From Corallococcus interemptor (GTDB lineage Bacteria; Myxococcota; Myxococcia; Myxococcales; Myxococcaceae): DNA of 64,000 bases. Of this stretch, positions 46,206-55,737 are shown in pieces (positions within the stretch are counted from its first letter, which is position 1; every line of letters begins with the position of its first letter). The stretch covers positions 1 to 64,000 of the forward strand of contig NZ_RAWM01000033.1 in the NCBI RefSeq assembly GCF_003668875.1, written 5' to 3'. The notes under the pieces are model-generated. The model was given only the letters and a program-made list of their open reading frames with translations. It was not told where the DNA came from and made no database searches. A program made the translations under genes and the position numbers.

Positions 46206-46673
46206 ATGGCCGATCCGCATTCGCAGCCGACCGACGCAGACCTGGGGCTGCGCCTCACGCTGCTCAACGCCGCGCTCGCGTCCAAGGTCGTCAACGTGCG
46301 GCGCTACACACGCCATGCGCTGCTGGCCCAGGGCGCCTGTCACGACACGATGAAGGCCGTGTTCGGACTGCATGCCCGGGACGAGCAGGACCACGCGCTC
46401 CGGCTCGCCGATCGCATCCAACAGCTGGGCGGCCGGCCGGACTTCAACGTTGGAGGACTCATGTCCCGCGGTGACATCCACGACGAAGACGGGCGGACGC
46501 TGGTGGAGCTGCTCCGCGAGAACCTGGCCGCGGAGCGCGTCGCCATCGAGACGTACCGCGACCTGCTCCCCTCCTTCGCGGGCAAGGACCCCGTCACGCG
46601 GCGGCTGTTGGAGGAGCTCCTCGCCGAGGAGGAGGCCCACGCCAGTGCCCTGCTCGCGCTCCTGGAGCGTTGA
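46206..46673 (+). CDS. Ferritin-like (bacterioferritin/Dps-type) protein
   Basis: A 155-residue four-helix protein. ATG 46206 has GGAGG seven bases upstream; the frame upstream is non-coding in character. The motif RDEQDHALRLADRIQQLGGRPDF matches the ExxH helix of ferritin-like proteins, and later AERVAIETYRDLL and EELLAEEEAHA supply the second pair of iron ligands. It probably stores iron or consumes peroxide. No partner gene is adjacent. Confidence 0.82.
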   Translation: MADPHSQPTDADLGLRLTLLNAALASKVVNVRRYTRHALLAQGACHDTMKAVFGLHARDEQDHALRLADRIQQLGGRPDFNVGGLMSRGDIHDEDGRTLVELLRENLAAERVAIETYRDLLPSFAGKDPVTRRLLEELLAEEEAHASALLALLER

Positions 46674-46678
46674 GACCC

Positions 46679-46726
46679 CGGCCCGGTGGGTTCCTCGGGC
46701 GGGCCCTGAACGGACCCGCCGGGCCG
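46679..46726. terminator. GC-rich hairpin between convergent genes
   Basis: An imperfect stem of about 15 bp (CGGCCCGGTGGGTTCC against GGACCCGCCGGGCCG) with a 17-base loop lies between the ferritin-like gene and the desaturase. It begins six bases after the ferritin-like stop. There is no U-tract. Confidence 0.5.
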
Positions 46727-46733
46727 TGGCTTC

Positions 46734-47741
46734 TCAGGCGGCCGGCGCCGGCTGAGCGTCGCGGTAGCGCACCATCCGCTTCAGCGACGGATCCCACAGG
46801 TTGAGCCGCAGGCAGCCCACGATGTCCTTGAGCGTGAGCGTGGTGACGTGCGGCCCCTGCAGCTCCGGGATGGACGCCATCGCCTCCGGCAGCCGGTAGA
46901 ACGGGATGCGCGGGTTGAGGTGGTGCACGTGGTGGTAGCCGATGTTGCCCGTGAACCATTCCATCACCGGCCCGAAGCGCATGTAGCTGCTGGCCTCCAG
47001 CGCCGCGTCCGCGTGGTTCCAGGCGGCGTCCGGCAGGATGCTCACGTCGTCGAAGTTGTGCTGCGCGTAGAACAGGTACGTGCCCAGCGCGTACGCGGCC
47101 ATCAGCGGCCCCACGAAGGCGGTGAGGTAGACGCCCAGGCCGAAGAAGTGCCAGACGGCCGCGGACAGGGCCACGTGCAGCGCCAGCGCCAGTCCGGACG
47201 TCCAGTAGCGCTTCGGGTTCTTCACGAACGGCTGGAGGCACAGGCTGTAGAGGAACGCGGTGAAGTAGCCCAGCGCCAGCGTCACCGGGTGGCGCTCCAC
47301 CACGTAGCCCAGCCGCTGGGCGCCGGAGGCCTGGCGCCACTGCTCCGTGGTCCAGGTGACGAAGGTGCCCGCCGAGTCCGCCGCGATGCGCGCGGTGTTG
47401 GCGTGGTGGTGGTTGTGCGTGTCATTCCAGATGCGCGAGGGCGTGAGCGTGAGCAGCCCCTGCACCTGGAAGAGCGCCTTCGCCCACGGGGACTTCGGCA
47501 ACAGCGCCCCGTGCATCGCGTCGTGGAAGAGGATGAAGCAGCGGATCAGCACCAGCGCTTCAATGAGGCCGCCCGCGATGCGCAGGGGCCACCAGGGCGC
47601 GGCCACCGCCAGCACCACCGCGCCCGCGAGCGCGGCGTAGGTGGAGACGAGCGCCCAGACGGAGCGCGCGGTGTCCTGGGCCGCGAAGGCTCGCGTGCGG
47701 GCGATGAGGTCCTTGCTCGATGGCGACGAGGTTCGTTCCAT
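46734..47741 (-). CDS. Membrane fatty acid desaturase / hydroxylase family protein
   Basis: A 335-residue integral membrane diiron enzyme. The three histidine boxes are HDAMH, HNHHH and HHVHH, in the usual spacing. Hydrophobic helix pairs lie at about residues 33-70, 150-175 and 185-225. It probably introduces double bonds into acyl chains or carotenoid-like substrates; the exact substrate is unknown. ATG 47741 is the first start. No electron-donor gene is adjacent. Confidence 0.88.
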   Translation of the reverse strand: MERTSSPSSKDLIARTRAFAAQDTARSVWALVSTYAALAGAVVLAVAAPWWPLRIAGGLIEALVLIRCFILFHDAMHGALLPKSPWAKALFQVQGLLTLTPSRIWNDTHNHHHANTARIAADSAGTFVTWTTEQWRQASGAQRLGYVVERHPVTLALGYFTAFLYSLCLQPFVKNPKRYWTSGLALALHVALSAAVWHFFGLGVYLTAFVGPLMAAYALGTYLFYAQHNFDDVSILPDAAWNHADAALEASSYMRFGPVMEWFTGNIGYHHVHHLNPRIPFYRLPEAMASIPELQGPHVTTLTLKDIVGCLRLNLWDPSLKRMVRYRDAQPAPAA

Positions 47742-47840
47742 GAGGAGCGTTGTCCCATCCCCATGTCACGGCCGGGTCAGCGCTTCCCACGGCGCGAAGA
47801 GAGCCCCTTCGCGTCATGAGTTGACGCAAGAGGCCGTGCG

Positions 47841-48668
47841 TCAGCGCTTCTTGCGCCAGGCGCGCAGCTCCGCCTTCTTCTGCTTGCCTACGGCATCCAG
47901 CCGCTCCTGCCACGTCTCCCGGTAGGGGCGCAGGGCCTCCGCCACGGCGCGGGCCACCACCAGGTTGCGGTACCACTTGGCGTCCGAGGGCACCAGATGC
48001 CAGGGCGCCTGTGCGGTGGACGTGCGGGCGAACACGTCCTCGTAGGCTTTCGTGTAGTCCGCCCAGTGCTTGCGGTCCTCCCAGTCCCCCGCGGCGATCT
48101 TCCACGCCTTGCGCGGCTCCTCCTCGCGCGCCAGCAGCCGCTGCTCCTGCTCCTCCTGGCTGATGTGGAGGAAGAACTTGAGGACGATGGTGCCGTGCTC
48201 GGAGAGCAGGGTCTCGAAGTCGCGGATGTGCTGGTAGCGCGACTTCCAGAGCGCCTCCGGGACCAGGCGGTTCACCCGGGCCACGAGCACGTCCTCGTAG
48301 TGAGAGCGATTGAAGATGGAGAACTCACCCTTGCGCGGGGCCTCGCGGTGCACGCGCCAGAGGAAGTCGTGCTCCTGCTCCTCCGTGCTGGGCACGCCGA
48401 AGGACGTGACGCTCACTCCGCGCGGGTTGAGGCTGCCCACCACGTGCTTGATGGTGCCGTCCTTGCCGGCGGTGTCGCGCCCCTGCAGGACGATGAGGAC
48501 GGAGTTCATCTTCGCGCCCCACAGCAGGTCCTGCAGGTCGAACAGCTCCTCGCCCAGGGCGTCGAACTCCGCCTTCGCCTCCTCCCGGTCCGCCTTCTTC
48601 GGCGGCGTCGTGGGGATGCGCTCCAGCTTCACCTTCGCGCCCTGCTTGTCGTTGCGGATGATGTCCAT
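47841..48668 (-). CDS. ppk2: Polyphosphate kinase 2 family protein
   Basis: A 275-residue polyphosphate:nucleotide phosphotransferase. ATG 48668 is chosen (AAGGGG upstream); upstream frame is antisense to the diheme gene. The P-loop-like GRDTAGKDG lies at residues 63-71, followed by NPRGVSVTSFGVPS, the FNRSHYEDV motif and a lid with DWEDRKHWADYTKAYEDV. These place it in the single-domain PPK2 group. It uses polyphosphate to phosphorylate AMP, ADP or GDP; which one cannot be read from sequence. Confidence 0.92.
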   Translation of the reverse strand: MDIIRNDKQGAKVKLERIPTTPPKKADREEAKAEFDALGEELFDLQDLLWGAKMNSVLIVLQGRDTAGKDGTIKHVVGSLNPRGVSVTSFGVPSTEEQEHDFLWRVHREAPRKGEFSIFNRSHYEDVLVARVNRLVPEALWKSRYQHIRDFETLLSEHGTIVLKFFLHISQEEQEQRLLAREEEPRKAWKIAAGDWEDRKHWADYTKAYEDVFARTSTAQAPWHLVPSDAKWYRNLVVARAVAEALRPYRETWQERLDAVGKQKKAELRAWRKKR

Positions 48669-48851
48669 GGGCCCCTTCACTCCAGAGTTGGGCAGGCAGG
48701 TTGCCTGGAGCGGAGGCGGATTCACACCGTTCCAAGCCAGAACGTCCGGGTCGAACCTTTCGAAGCTGGCTCCGCTCCGGTGACACGACCGGTGACACGA
48801 AGCGAAGCGCGCGGTGTTCCCCTTCCATCCAGGCAACCGGGAGGGGAATAC

Positions 48852-50291
48852 ATGGCAGGGCAACGACGCATCGCGAGCACCGTGGGGGCCTTCGTGCTCG
48901 CGGGGCTTACGGGCTGCACCGGCACCGAAGCATCCGTGGAGACCACCGCCGCGCTCGCGACGTCCCAGGCGGAGCTGGCGTCCGTGACCCAGGCGGCCGC
49001 CGGCAGGAAGCACTTCCAGGAGGCCCTGCCCGGCACCAACGGCCGCTCGTGCGCGACCTGTCATGTCCTTTCGGACAACACCGCGCTCACGCCCGCGCAT
49101 GTCGAATCCCTCTGGGCGAAGAACCCCGCGGATCCGCTGTTCCACCGCATCGACGCGGACGACCCCACCGCCCCCGTGCCCACCTACGAGCACCTGAAGA
49201 AGGGGCTGGTGCGGGTGGTGCTCCCCCTCCCCGCGAACATGGATGTCATTGACGTGCAGGGGAACGTCATCACCGCCCCGGACCGGAAGGTGTCCGTCTG
49301 GCGCGCGGTGCCGAGCATCGCGGACACGGCCTTCTCCGGCCCCTTCCAGGCCGACGGCCGGGAGACGGACCTCGTCACACAGGCCCAGAGCGCCGTCACC
49401 AGCCACAGCCTGGGCGGGACGGTGGCGCTCCCCGTGCTCCAGCGCATCGCCGCTTTCGAGCGCAGCGTGTTCAGCTCTCCGCGCGCCCTCTTCGTGTCGG
49501 AGCTGCTGGAGCGGGGCTGGCCGCTGAGCGCCATTCCGGACCCGGACGCCCTGCTCCTGCTCGACGCCTCCGAGCGCCGGGGACGCGCCGTCTACGACCT
49601 GGCCTGCGAGGCCTGCCACGGCGACCGCACCCGCAACCGCGTGGTGAACCGCGACACGCATGACGCGCTTTTCTACGCGCTCAAGCCCGACGGCAACATC
49701 CAGTACACCGTCGCGCCCGGCCGCCCGCCCGAACCCGTGCGCGTGCCCCGCCCCCACAGTGAGTTCCTGAACGCCGGCTACGCGTACATGACGTACCTGG
49801 GCCAGCGCGGCGTCGTGCCCCTCTTCAACATGTCCGTCGACTTCCCCCAGTACCGCTTCCGCTTCTACACGGACGGCACGCGTCAGCACGCCGTCACGGA
49901 CCTGCCCCCCATCCCCGTCACCGCGAGCGGCCACCCGGACGACATCAACCCCGCGCTGGATGAGAACGGCGCGCCCATCGTGGGCCCCGCGCTGGCGGCC
50001 CAGTGGTACTCCACCGACCCTGGCCGCGCGCTGATCAGCGGCGACCCCGCGGAGTTCGAGGCCTTCGACGTGCCGTCCCTGCGCGGCATCGCCCGGACCG
50101 CGCCGTACTTCCACGACAACAGCCACGCCACGCTCGCGGAAGCCGTGGACACGTACAGCCGCTTCATCCTCCCGGGCATCCCTTCCGTGGGCGCGCTCCC
50201 GGTGCACCCGCCCGAGTTCCCGGGTGGGCCGCCGGAGTCGCTCAGCCCCGCGCAGAAGCAGGACCTGGTGCGCTTCCTCCAGCGGCTGTGA
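48852..50291 (+). CDS. Diheme cytochrome c peroxidase-like lipoprotein
   Basis: A 479-residue lipoprotein starting at ATG 48852 behind GGGAGGGG. The signal ends in the lipobox LTGC (Cys22). Two heme-binding motifs, CATCH (Cys67-His71) and CEACH about 190 residues later, define a diheme protein of the CcpA/MauG group. [21 protein letters not shown] is the conserved C-terminal heme-ligand region of the family. It may reduce peroxide or carry out MauG-like oxidation in the periplasm. It is divergent from ppk2. Confidence 0.86.
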   Translation: MAGQRRIASTVGAFVLAGLTGCTGTEASVETTAALATSQAELASVTQAAAGRKHFQEALPGTNGRSCATCHVLSDNTALTPAHVESLWAKNPADPLFHRIDADDPTAPVPTYEHLKKGLVRVVLPLPANMDVIDVQGNVITAPDRKVSVWRAVPSIADTAFSGPFQADGRETDLVTQAQSAVTSHSLGGTVALPVLQRIAAFERSVFSSPRALFVSELLERGWPLSAIPDPDALLLLDASERRGRAVYDLACEACHGDRTRNRVVNRDTHDALFYALKPDGNIQYTVAPGRPPEPVRVPRPHSEFLNAGYAYMTYLGQRGVVPLFNMSVDFPQYRFRFYTDGTRQHAVTDLPPIPVTASGHPDDINPALDENGAPIVGPALAAQWYSTDPGRALISGDPAEFEAFDVPSLRGIARTAPYFHDNSHATLAEAVDTYSRFILPGIPSVGALPVHPPEFPGGPPESLSPAQKQDLVRFLQRL

Positions 50292-50303
50292 CAGGGCTGT
50301 CCG

Positions 50304-50783
50304 TCAGCGCCGCCACTCCAGCTCCGGCGCTGACACCCGGGGCGGAGGTGGCAGGAAGGTGTGCGCCAGTCCCCGCAGGCCCCGCGCGAAGAACTCCTCG
50401 CGGATCCACTGGGACAGCGCCGCCGCCTCCCCCTCGTGCCCCGGCGCCAGGTTGAAGGTGGCGTGCCACTCCACGAAGGTCTGCCCTGTCGCCGTCACCG
50501 GCGTCACCCGCAGCTTCGCCACGTAGTCGCGCACGGGCAGCGGGCCCTCCACCATCGAATACGCGTAGCTGCGCGCGTGCGGGTCGTGCTCCAGCCGCGC
50601 CTCCAGGTACACCTCGCCGTCGCGCGTGGTGAGCCGGCGCAGGAGGCCGGAGTCGGGACGCGTCACCCGTTCGCTGGAGACGACGCCCGGGTGCCAGCGC
50701 GGGAGGCTGTCAAAGCCCCCCACCCGGTCCCAGACGACGTCCGCGGGTGCCTGGATGAGCTGACTCGCATAGGCCTCGGCCAT
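50304..50783 (-). CDS. SRPBCC (polyketide cyclase-like) family protein
   Basis: A 159-residue protein with the START/Bet v1-type hydrophobic-pocket fold. ATG 50783 has GAGG six bases upstream; another in-frame ATG eight codons earlier is possible. Typical family features are the N-terminal LIQAPADVVWDRVGGFDSLPRWHPGV and the central YSMVEGPLPVRDYVAKLRV. The ligand and reaction are unknown. It converges on the diheme gene with a 12-base gap. Confidence 0.85.
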   Translation of the reverse strand: MAEAYASQLIQAPADVVWDRVGGFDSLPRWHPGVVSSERVTRPDSGLLRRLTTRDGEVYLEARLEHDPHARSYAYSMVEGPLPVRDYVAKLRVTPVTATGQTFVEWHATFNLAPGHEGEAAALSQWIREEFFARGLRGLAHTFLPPPPRVSAPELEWRR

Positions 50784-51144
50784 CGGTGCCTCACGTCGTT
50801 CGTGCATGGACCCGCGCCCCGTCACGCCGTACGGCCCTGGAAGCCCGCGCAAAGCCAAACAGTCAACGAACACAGCCCCCCACCACCGCATCGAATCAAA
50901 TCCATGCTGTCCCCCATGTCAGGCATTGCGGCGCGTGATGTGGAGCAAGGGCAGCGGAGGCGGAATCGTCCAAAAGGGCGGTTGATGGCGCTCCGCATCG
51001 CGGGCCGGTGCGCGTGTGGCCCTGAGATCACCACCCTACCTGGGGGGACTCGTCCCTCAGGGCATGGTCCTACGGGATGTGAAGCATTGCCACGGCATGG
51101 CTGTTGAAGGCACAAGGTGCATGCCCTTGCCGAGGAGATGCCCG
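50784..51144. other. Intergenic region between divergent genes
   Basis: About 360 bases separate the SRPBCC and OsmC-like genes. The base composition dips at 50870-50900 (for example AATCAAATC), where promoters may lie, but no convincing -35/-10 pair or operator was found. No gene was recognised. Confidence 0.4.
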
Positions 51145-51777
51145 ATGACCTCCGCTTCCATCACCGAGTACGAAACGCGCCTGTATTGGCAGGGGGACCG
51201 GGGCGCCGTGCTGACGAGCGACCATGCGCCCCCCGTGCCCATTGGCCGGCCGCTGTGCGGCCAGGGGGGCGGCAGGGAGGACGGGCGGTGGGACCCGGAG
51301 GCGCTGCTGGTGGCCGCGGTGGAGGGGCGCACGCTGCATGCGTTCCTGGACGGGGCGCGGGAGGCGGGCGTGGGCATCCTCTTCTACCAGAGCTCCGCCA
51401 CGGCCCGGCTGGTGCGCGGCGGGCCTGAAGAGGCCGCCCACTTCACGGACCTCATCGTCCGGCCGCATGTCGCCGTGGCCAGCCTCCGGGAGGCGGAGGA
51501 CGCCCGGCGGCTCTTCTCACGGCTGCCGGCGCGCTGCTTCCCCAGCACCATGCTCCAGCTCACCCCGCGCATCGAGCCGGTGGTGGAGGTCTGGGCCCAC
51601 TCCCGCCGTGGGGACGCCCCGGCACCTGTCGAAAACCACGCAGCGCCCGGCGCCAGCGCGGACACGGCGGTTCCCTGCGGAGGAGGCGTGCGCAGTGTGG
51701 AAGTCCATGCCGACGAATCCACAAACGAACCCACCCACGAAGCCGGTGAAGGAACCGGAGCCGAAGCCCACGCCTGA
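51145..51777 (+). CDS. OsmC/Ohr-like protein lacking the first catalytic cysteine
   Basis: A 210-residue protein; ATG 51145 has GGAG eight bases upstream. Residues 5-140 follow the OsmC pattern: ETRLYWQGDRGAVLTSD, then WDPEALLVAAVEGRTLHAF, where active members have a Cys near the VEGR position. A second Cys is present in LPARCFPSTM, the region of the resolving Cys. Loss of the first Cys argues against peroxidase activity. The last 60 residues are low-complexity and overlap the proline-rich frame at 51707, so the C-terminus may be affected by a frameshift or may be a real overlap. Confidence 0.65.
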   Translation: MTSASITEYETRLYWQGDRGAVLTSDHAPPVPIGRPLCGQGGGREDGRWDPEALLVAAVEGRTLHAFLDGAREAGVGILFYQSSATARLVRGGPEEAAHFTDLIVRPHVAVASLREAEDARRLFSRLPARCFPSTMLQLTPRIEPVVEVWAHSRRGDAPAPVENHAAPGASADTAVPCGGGVRSVEVHADESTNEPTHEAGEGTGAEAHA

Positions 51778-51943
51778 GATCGAACCGCCGCGGCCGCCCA
51801 TGCCGGAGAAGGATCCACCGCCGGGCGAGCCCCAGCGCCGGGAGCCGCCGCCACCGCGGCAGGACCCCGAGGTGGAGCCGGGCATCCAGGATCCACCCGC
51901 GCACGACCCCAACCATCCGGGGCCGCCGAAGATCATCGCGTAG
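51707..51943 (+). CDS. Proline-rich small protein overlapping the OsmC-like gene
   Basis: A 78-residue frame rich in Pro, Glu and Lys (NPPTKPVKEPEPKPTPEIEP and PPMPEKDPPPGEPQ), probably extended and disordered. It starts inside the OsmC-like gene in another frame (ATG 51707, or GTG 51695 behind GGAGGAGG) and continues 166 bases past its stop. A frameshift joining the two would give one longer protein; equally, small Pro-rich proteins of this kind occur alone in myxobacteria. Confidence 0.5.
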   Translation: MPTNPQTNPPTKPVKEPEPKPTPEIEPPRPPMPEKDPPPGEPQRREPPPPRQDPEVEPGIQDPPAHDPNHPGPPKIIA

Positions 51944-52145
51944 CCGCCTGCCTGAGGGGCTCCGGACCGTGCGGTGAGAGGACGCTCGCCGCGCGGAGCG
52001 GCGCACGCGGAGTTTGAATGTCTTCACTGACAGGAAGAGACCGGCGGCCTTCCTGGATCTTCGTCCAATGTCTGGGTTGGCCGCCGCCGCGCCCCGATGC
52101 AAGCCGATGCGAGGAACCGTAGAGTGAAGGCGCACGTCGCGCGCC

Positions 52146-54281
52146 ATGCCCACGTCATCCTCGACCTCCACCCTCAAGCTCCTCGCCGTCGCCGCGGCGT
52201 GCGCGGGGCTCATGGCCCTGGCCGGTGCCGGGACGTTGAGCGCGAGCCAGTCGCCGGCGGCGCGCATCGCCCTCCTGGCGGTGAGCGCGTTCGTGCTGGC
52301 GGGGGTGGGCGCGGCGGTGGCCCTGCGCGCGCTGGCGCGGCGTGAGCGCGAGTGCGCCCGGCTGCGCACGCAGGTGGAAGACGCGCGCGCGCTGAGCGAC
52401 GCGGTGATGAACACCACGCCGGTGGGCTTCGCGTACTACGACCGCGACCTGCGCTACGTGCACGTCAACGCCGCGCTCGCCGCGATGAACGGCCTGCCGG
52501 TGGAGGCGCACCTGGGCCGCCACGTGTCGCAGGTGCTGCCGGAGCTGGGCACGGCGCTCGCGTCCCGGCTTTCGAGCGCGCTGGAGTCGGACGCGCCCGT
52601 GCAGGACTTGAGCCTCCAGGTGGAGACGCCCGCGGCCCCGGGTGAGTCGCGCTTCTGGTTCGGGAGCTATTCGCGCGTGCGCGGCTCTGGCGGCGCGGTG
52701 CTGGGCGTCATCGCGGCGCTGTCGGAGGTCACGGAGCGGATGCGCGCGGAGGCGTCGCTCCAGGAGCACGAGGGGCGGCTGGACGTGCTCACCCGCTCGC
52801 TGCCGGACTACCTGTGGGGCGGGAAGCTGCGGGACGGCATGTTGCGTGACTTCTACTGCACGCCCGTCGTCGAGCGCACCACCGGCTATCCAGCCAGCGC
52901 CTTCATCGGCGACGGCCCGGAGGGGACGCCTTCACCGCTGTGGTCGGAGATGATCCACCCCGAGGATCGCGCGCGCTATCGCGAGTGCATCGAGTCGCTG
53001 GTGCTGGCCCCCAGCACGGAGGTGGAGATCGAGCACCGCATCATCTGCGCGGACGGGCGCGTGCGCTGGGTGCGAAGCCGCGCCGCGGCCTCCGGGCTGG
53101 ACGCCCTGGGCGGCGTGCACCTGGGCTGCGTCGTCACGGACGTCACCGACCGGCGGCTCGCGGATGACCTGCGCCAGCGCCTGAACGACAGCTTCCGCCG
53201 CTCCGCGACGGAGTGGCGCCGCACCTTCGACGCGGTGGCCTCGCCGCTCCTGGTGTTGAGCGCGGACGGCATCATCCACCGGCTCAACGACGCGGCCCGC
53301 GTGCTCTTCCGGGAGACGGACCCCTCCGGCCAGCCGCTCGCCACGACCTCCGGGGCGCAGCCCTGGTCCAGCGCGACTCCGCTGGTGGAGGAGCTGCGCG
53401 CGACGCACGGCAGTGCCAGCCGCCAGGTGCATGACCCGGAATCCGGCCGCACCTGGGAGGTGTCCGCCGCGTGGGTGGGAGAGAAGGCCAGCGAGGATCC
53501 GCGCATCATCCTGGTGGCCACGGAGGTCACCCGCCTGCTGGAGCTGCAGGCATACGTGCGGCGCAGTGAAACGATGGCCGCCATGGGTGCCATTGTCGCG
53601 GGCGTGGCCCACGAGGTGCGAAACCCCCTCTTCTCCATCTCCGCGGTCGTGGACGCGGTGGAGGCCACCTACGGCACGCGTCCGGAGCTCAAGCCCTACC
53701 TGGATGTGCTGCGAGGCGAGGTGCGCCGTCTCACGCACCTGACCCAGGAGCTGTTCGAGTACGGCCGTCCCACGCGGGGCGAATGGACGGACGGCGCCGT
53801 GGGCGCGGTGGTCGCCGACGCCCTGTCCGCCTGCATGCTCACCAGCGACAAGGCCTCCGTGACGCTCGTGCGCGAGGTGTCCGACGCGCTGCCTCCGGTG
53901 CGCATGGACGCGCGCCGCCTGTTCCACGTCTTCCGCAACGTGGTGGAGAACGCCGTGCAGCACTCCCCGCAGGGCACTGCCGTTCACGTGACGGCGGAGG
54001 CCGTGGAGGAGGCGGGGCGTCCCTGGGTGCGCTGCACCGTCCACGACGGAGGGCCCGGCTTCAAGAGCGAGGACCTGCCCCACGTCTTCGAGCCCTTCTT
54101 CAGCAAGCGCCGGGGAGGCACCGGCCTGGGGCTGTCCATCGTTCAGCGCATCCTGGATGAACATCAGGGGCGCATCCGTCTGTCCAACCACCCCCAGGGA
54201 GGCGCGGAGGTGACCATCCTGCTGCCTGCCCTGTCCCCCGCCGGCAACACCGGCCCAACTCCGCAGTCCCAGGTGTCATGA
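52146..54281 (+). CDS. Membrane-bound PAS-domain sensor histidine kinase
   Basis: A 711-residue kinase. Two N-terminal helices (about residues 9-62) anchor it. Three PAS domains follow (about 80-200, 210-340 and 360-470); the second contains the PAC-type IICADGRVRWVRSRA. The HisKA domain has the phospho-acceptor in VAHEVRNPLFSIS. The HATPase domain shows the N box FRNVVENAVQHSP, G1 GGPGF and G2 GGTGLGLSIVQRI. It overlaps the downstream NtrC-type regulator by four bases (ATGA), so it is that regulator's cognate kinase. The signal is unknown. Confidence 0.93.
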   Translation: MPTSSSTSTLKLLAVAAACAGLMALAGAGTLSASQSPAARIALLAVSAFVLAGVGAAVALRALARRERECARLRTQVEDARALSDAVMNTTPVGFAYYDRDLRYVHVNAALAAMNGLPVEAHLGRHVSQVLPELGTALASRLSSALESDAPVQDLSLQVETPAAPGESRFWFGSYSRVRGSGGAVLGVIAALSEVTERMRAEASLQEHEGRLDVLTRSLPDYLWGGKLRDGMLRDFYCTPVVERTTGYPASAFIGDGPEGTPSPLWSEMIHPEDRARYRECIESLVLAPSTEVEIEHRIICADGRVRWVRSRAAASGLDALGGVHLGCVVTDVTDRRLADDLRQRLNDSFRRSATEWRRTFDAVASPLLVLSADGIIHRLNDAARVLFRETDPSGQPLATTSGAQPWSSATPLVEELRATHGSASRQVHDPESGRTWEVSAAWVGEKASEDPRIILVATEVTRLLELQAYVRRSETMAAMGAIVAGVAHEVRNPLFSISAVVDAVEATYGTRPELKPYLDVLRGEVRRLTHLTQELFEYGRPTRGEWTDGAVGAVVADALSACMLTSDKASVTLVREVSDALPPVRMDARRLFHVFRNVVENAVQHSPQGTAVHVTAEAVEEAGRPWVRCTVHDGGPGFKSEDLPHVFEPFFSKRRGGTGLGLSIVQRILDEHQGRIRLSNHPQGGAEVTILLPALSPAGNTGPTPQSQVS

Positions 54282-55621
54282 CTCGCACCCGCATCCTGCT
54301 CGTGGACGACGAGCCCGGCGTCCGTCTGGGTATGAAGGGCTATCTCACGCAGCACGGCTTCGACGTGGATGAAGCCACCAGCGTGGCCGAGGCCCAGGAG
54401 GGCTTCCGCACGCACCGGCCCGACGTGGCCGTCATCGACTACCGGTTGCCGGACGGCACGGCGCTGGAGCTGTTGCCGAGGCTCAAGGAGCTGGACGCGG
54501 CGGTGCCCCTGGTGGTGCTGACCGGGCACGGCTCCATCGAGCTGGCGGTGCAGGCGGTGAAGGAAGGCGCGGAGCAGTTCCTCACCAAGCCGCTGGAGCT
54601 GTCGGTGCTCAAGGTGGTGCTGGAGCGGCTCGTGGCCCAGCGGCGCGAGCGGCAGCGGCTGATGGCGGACCGCTCGCGCACGGCGCGCACGCAGGTGGAC
54701 CCGTTCCTGGGGAACAGCCCCGCCATCCGCGCGCTGCGCGACCAGGCGGAGCGCGTGCGCGACAGTGACAGTCCGGTGCTCGTCACCGGCGAGACGGGCA
54801 GCGGCAAGAGCGTGCTCGCGCGCTGGCTGCACGAAGTCGGGCCGCGCAAGGACGCCCCCTTCGTGGACATGAACTGCGCCGCGCTGTCCAAGGACCTGCT
54901 GGACTCAGAGTTGTTCGGCCATGAGAAGGGCGCCTTCACCAGCGCGGTGGCCGCGAAGCCGGGCCTGCTGGAGGTGGCGGACCGGGGCACGCTGTTCCTG
55001 GATGAGATTGGGGACATGGACGTGGCGGTCCAGCCCAAGCTGTTGAAGGTGCTGGAGGAGAAGCGCTTCCGGCGCTTGGGTGATGTGAAGGACCGCCGCG
55101 TGGACGTGCGGCTCGTGGCGGCCACGCACCAGGACCTGCAGGTGGCCGCGCGAGAGAAGCGCTTCCGCAGCGACCTGTACTTCCGCATCAGCACGCTCAT
55201 CCTCCACGTGCCGTCCCTGCGCGAGCGCGCCGAGGACGTGCCAGTGCTCGCGAGTCACTTCCTGGCGGAGATGGGCGCGCACCGGGGCCGGGGCCAGGTG
55301 GAGCTGGAGCCCGACGCCGAGCGGGCCCTCATGGCCTACAGCTGGCCGGGCAACATCCGCGAGCTGCGCAACGTGCTGGAGCGCGCGGTGCTCTTGTCCG
55401 GCACGTCCCGCCTGTCCCGCAGCGACCTGCGCTTCGAGTCCCTGCTGCCCGCGGAGGAGCCGCTGGGCGAGGACCTCACGCTGGAGGAACTGGAGCACCG
55501 CCACATCGAGCGCGTACTGGCGCGCGAGGGCGGCCACGTGGAGCGCGCGGCGACGAAGCTGGGCATCTCCCGCAGCTCGCTGTACGCGAAGATCAAGGGC
55601 TGGCAGCACAAGGGGGGCTGA
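54278..55621 (+). CDS. NtrC-family sigma-54-dependent response regulator
   Basis: A 447-residue activator. The receiver domain (ILLVDDEPGVRLGMKG) has the phospho-acceptor Asp in AVIDYRLPDG and Lys in LTKPLE. The AAA+ domain has Walker A GETGSGKS, the sigma-54 contact loop GAFTSA and Walker B LFLDEIGDMD. A Fis-type HTH (AATKLGISRSSLYAKIKGW) ends the protein. It would drive sigma-54 promoters after phosphorylation by the overlapping kinase. Such pairs are abundant in myxobacterial development and motility; its targets are not evident here. Confidence 0.95.
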   Translation: MTRTRILLVDDEPGVRLGMKGYLTQHGFDVDEATSVAEAQEGFRTHRPDVAVIDYRLPDGTALELLPRLKELDAAVPLVVLTGHGSIELAVQAVKEGAEQFLTKPLELSVLKVVLERLVAQRRERQRLMADRSRTARTQVDPFLGNSPAIRALRDQAERVRDSDSPVLVTGETGSGKSVLARWLHEVGPRKDAPFVDMNCAALSKDLLDSELFGHEKGAFTSAVAAKPGLLEVADRGTLFLDEIGDMDVAVQPKLLKVLEEKRFRRLGDVKDRRVDVRLVAATHQDLQVAAREKRFRSDLYFRISTLILHVPSLRERAEDVPVLASHFLAEMGAHRGRGQVELEPDAERALMAYSWPGNIRELRNVLERAVLLSGTSRLSRSDLRFESLLPAEEPLGEDLTLEELEHRHIERVLAREGGHVERAATKLGISRSSLYAKIKGWQHKGG

Positions 55622-55629
55622 CAGCGGTG

Positions 55630-55650
55630 CTCAAGGGGTACGCCCCTGAG
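55630..55650 (+). terminator. Hairpin after the sigma-54 regulator gene
   Basis: CTCA-A-GGGG / CCCC-TGAG, an 8-bp stem with one bulged A and a TACG loop, begins nine bases after the stop at 55621. No U-tract follows. It is a candidate terminator of the kinase-regulator operon. Confidence 0.4.
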
Positions 55651-55737
55651 TAGCAGCGCAGGGTCTGCGGGTGCCGGGCTGAATGTCAGACGTGTGTCCT
55701 TTGCTCTCCTCGGAGGTGTCACTCCCAGGGGGCGTGG

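Noticed and set aside
44041-46353. A long plus-strand frame over the SUV3-like helicase
   Set aside because: Arg/Gln/His-rich shadow without domains; it also runs into the unrelated ferritin-like gene region.
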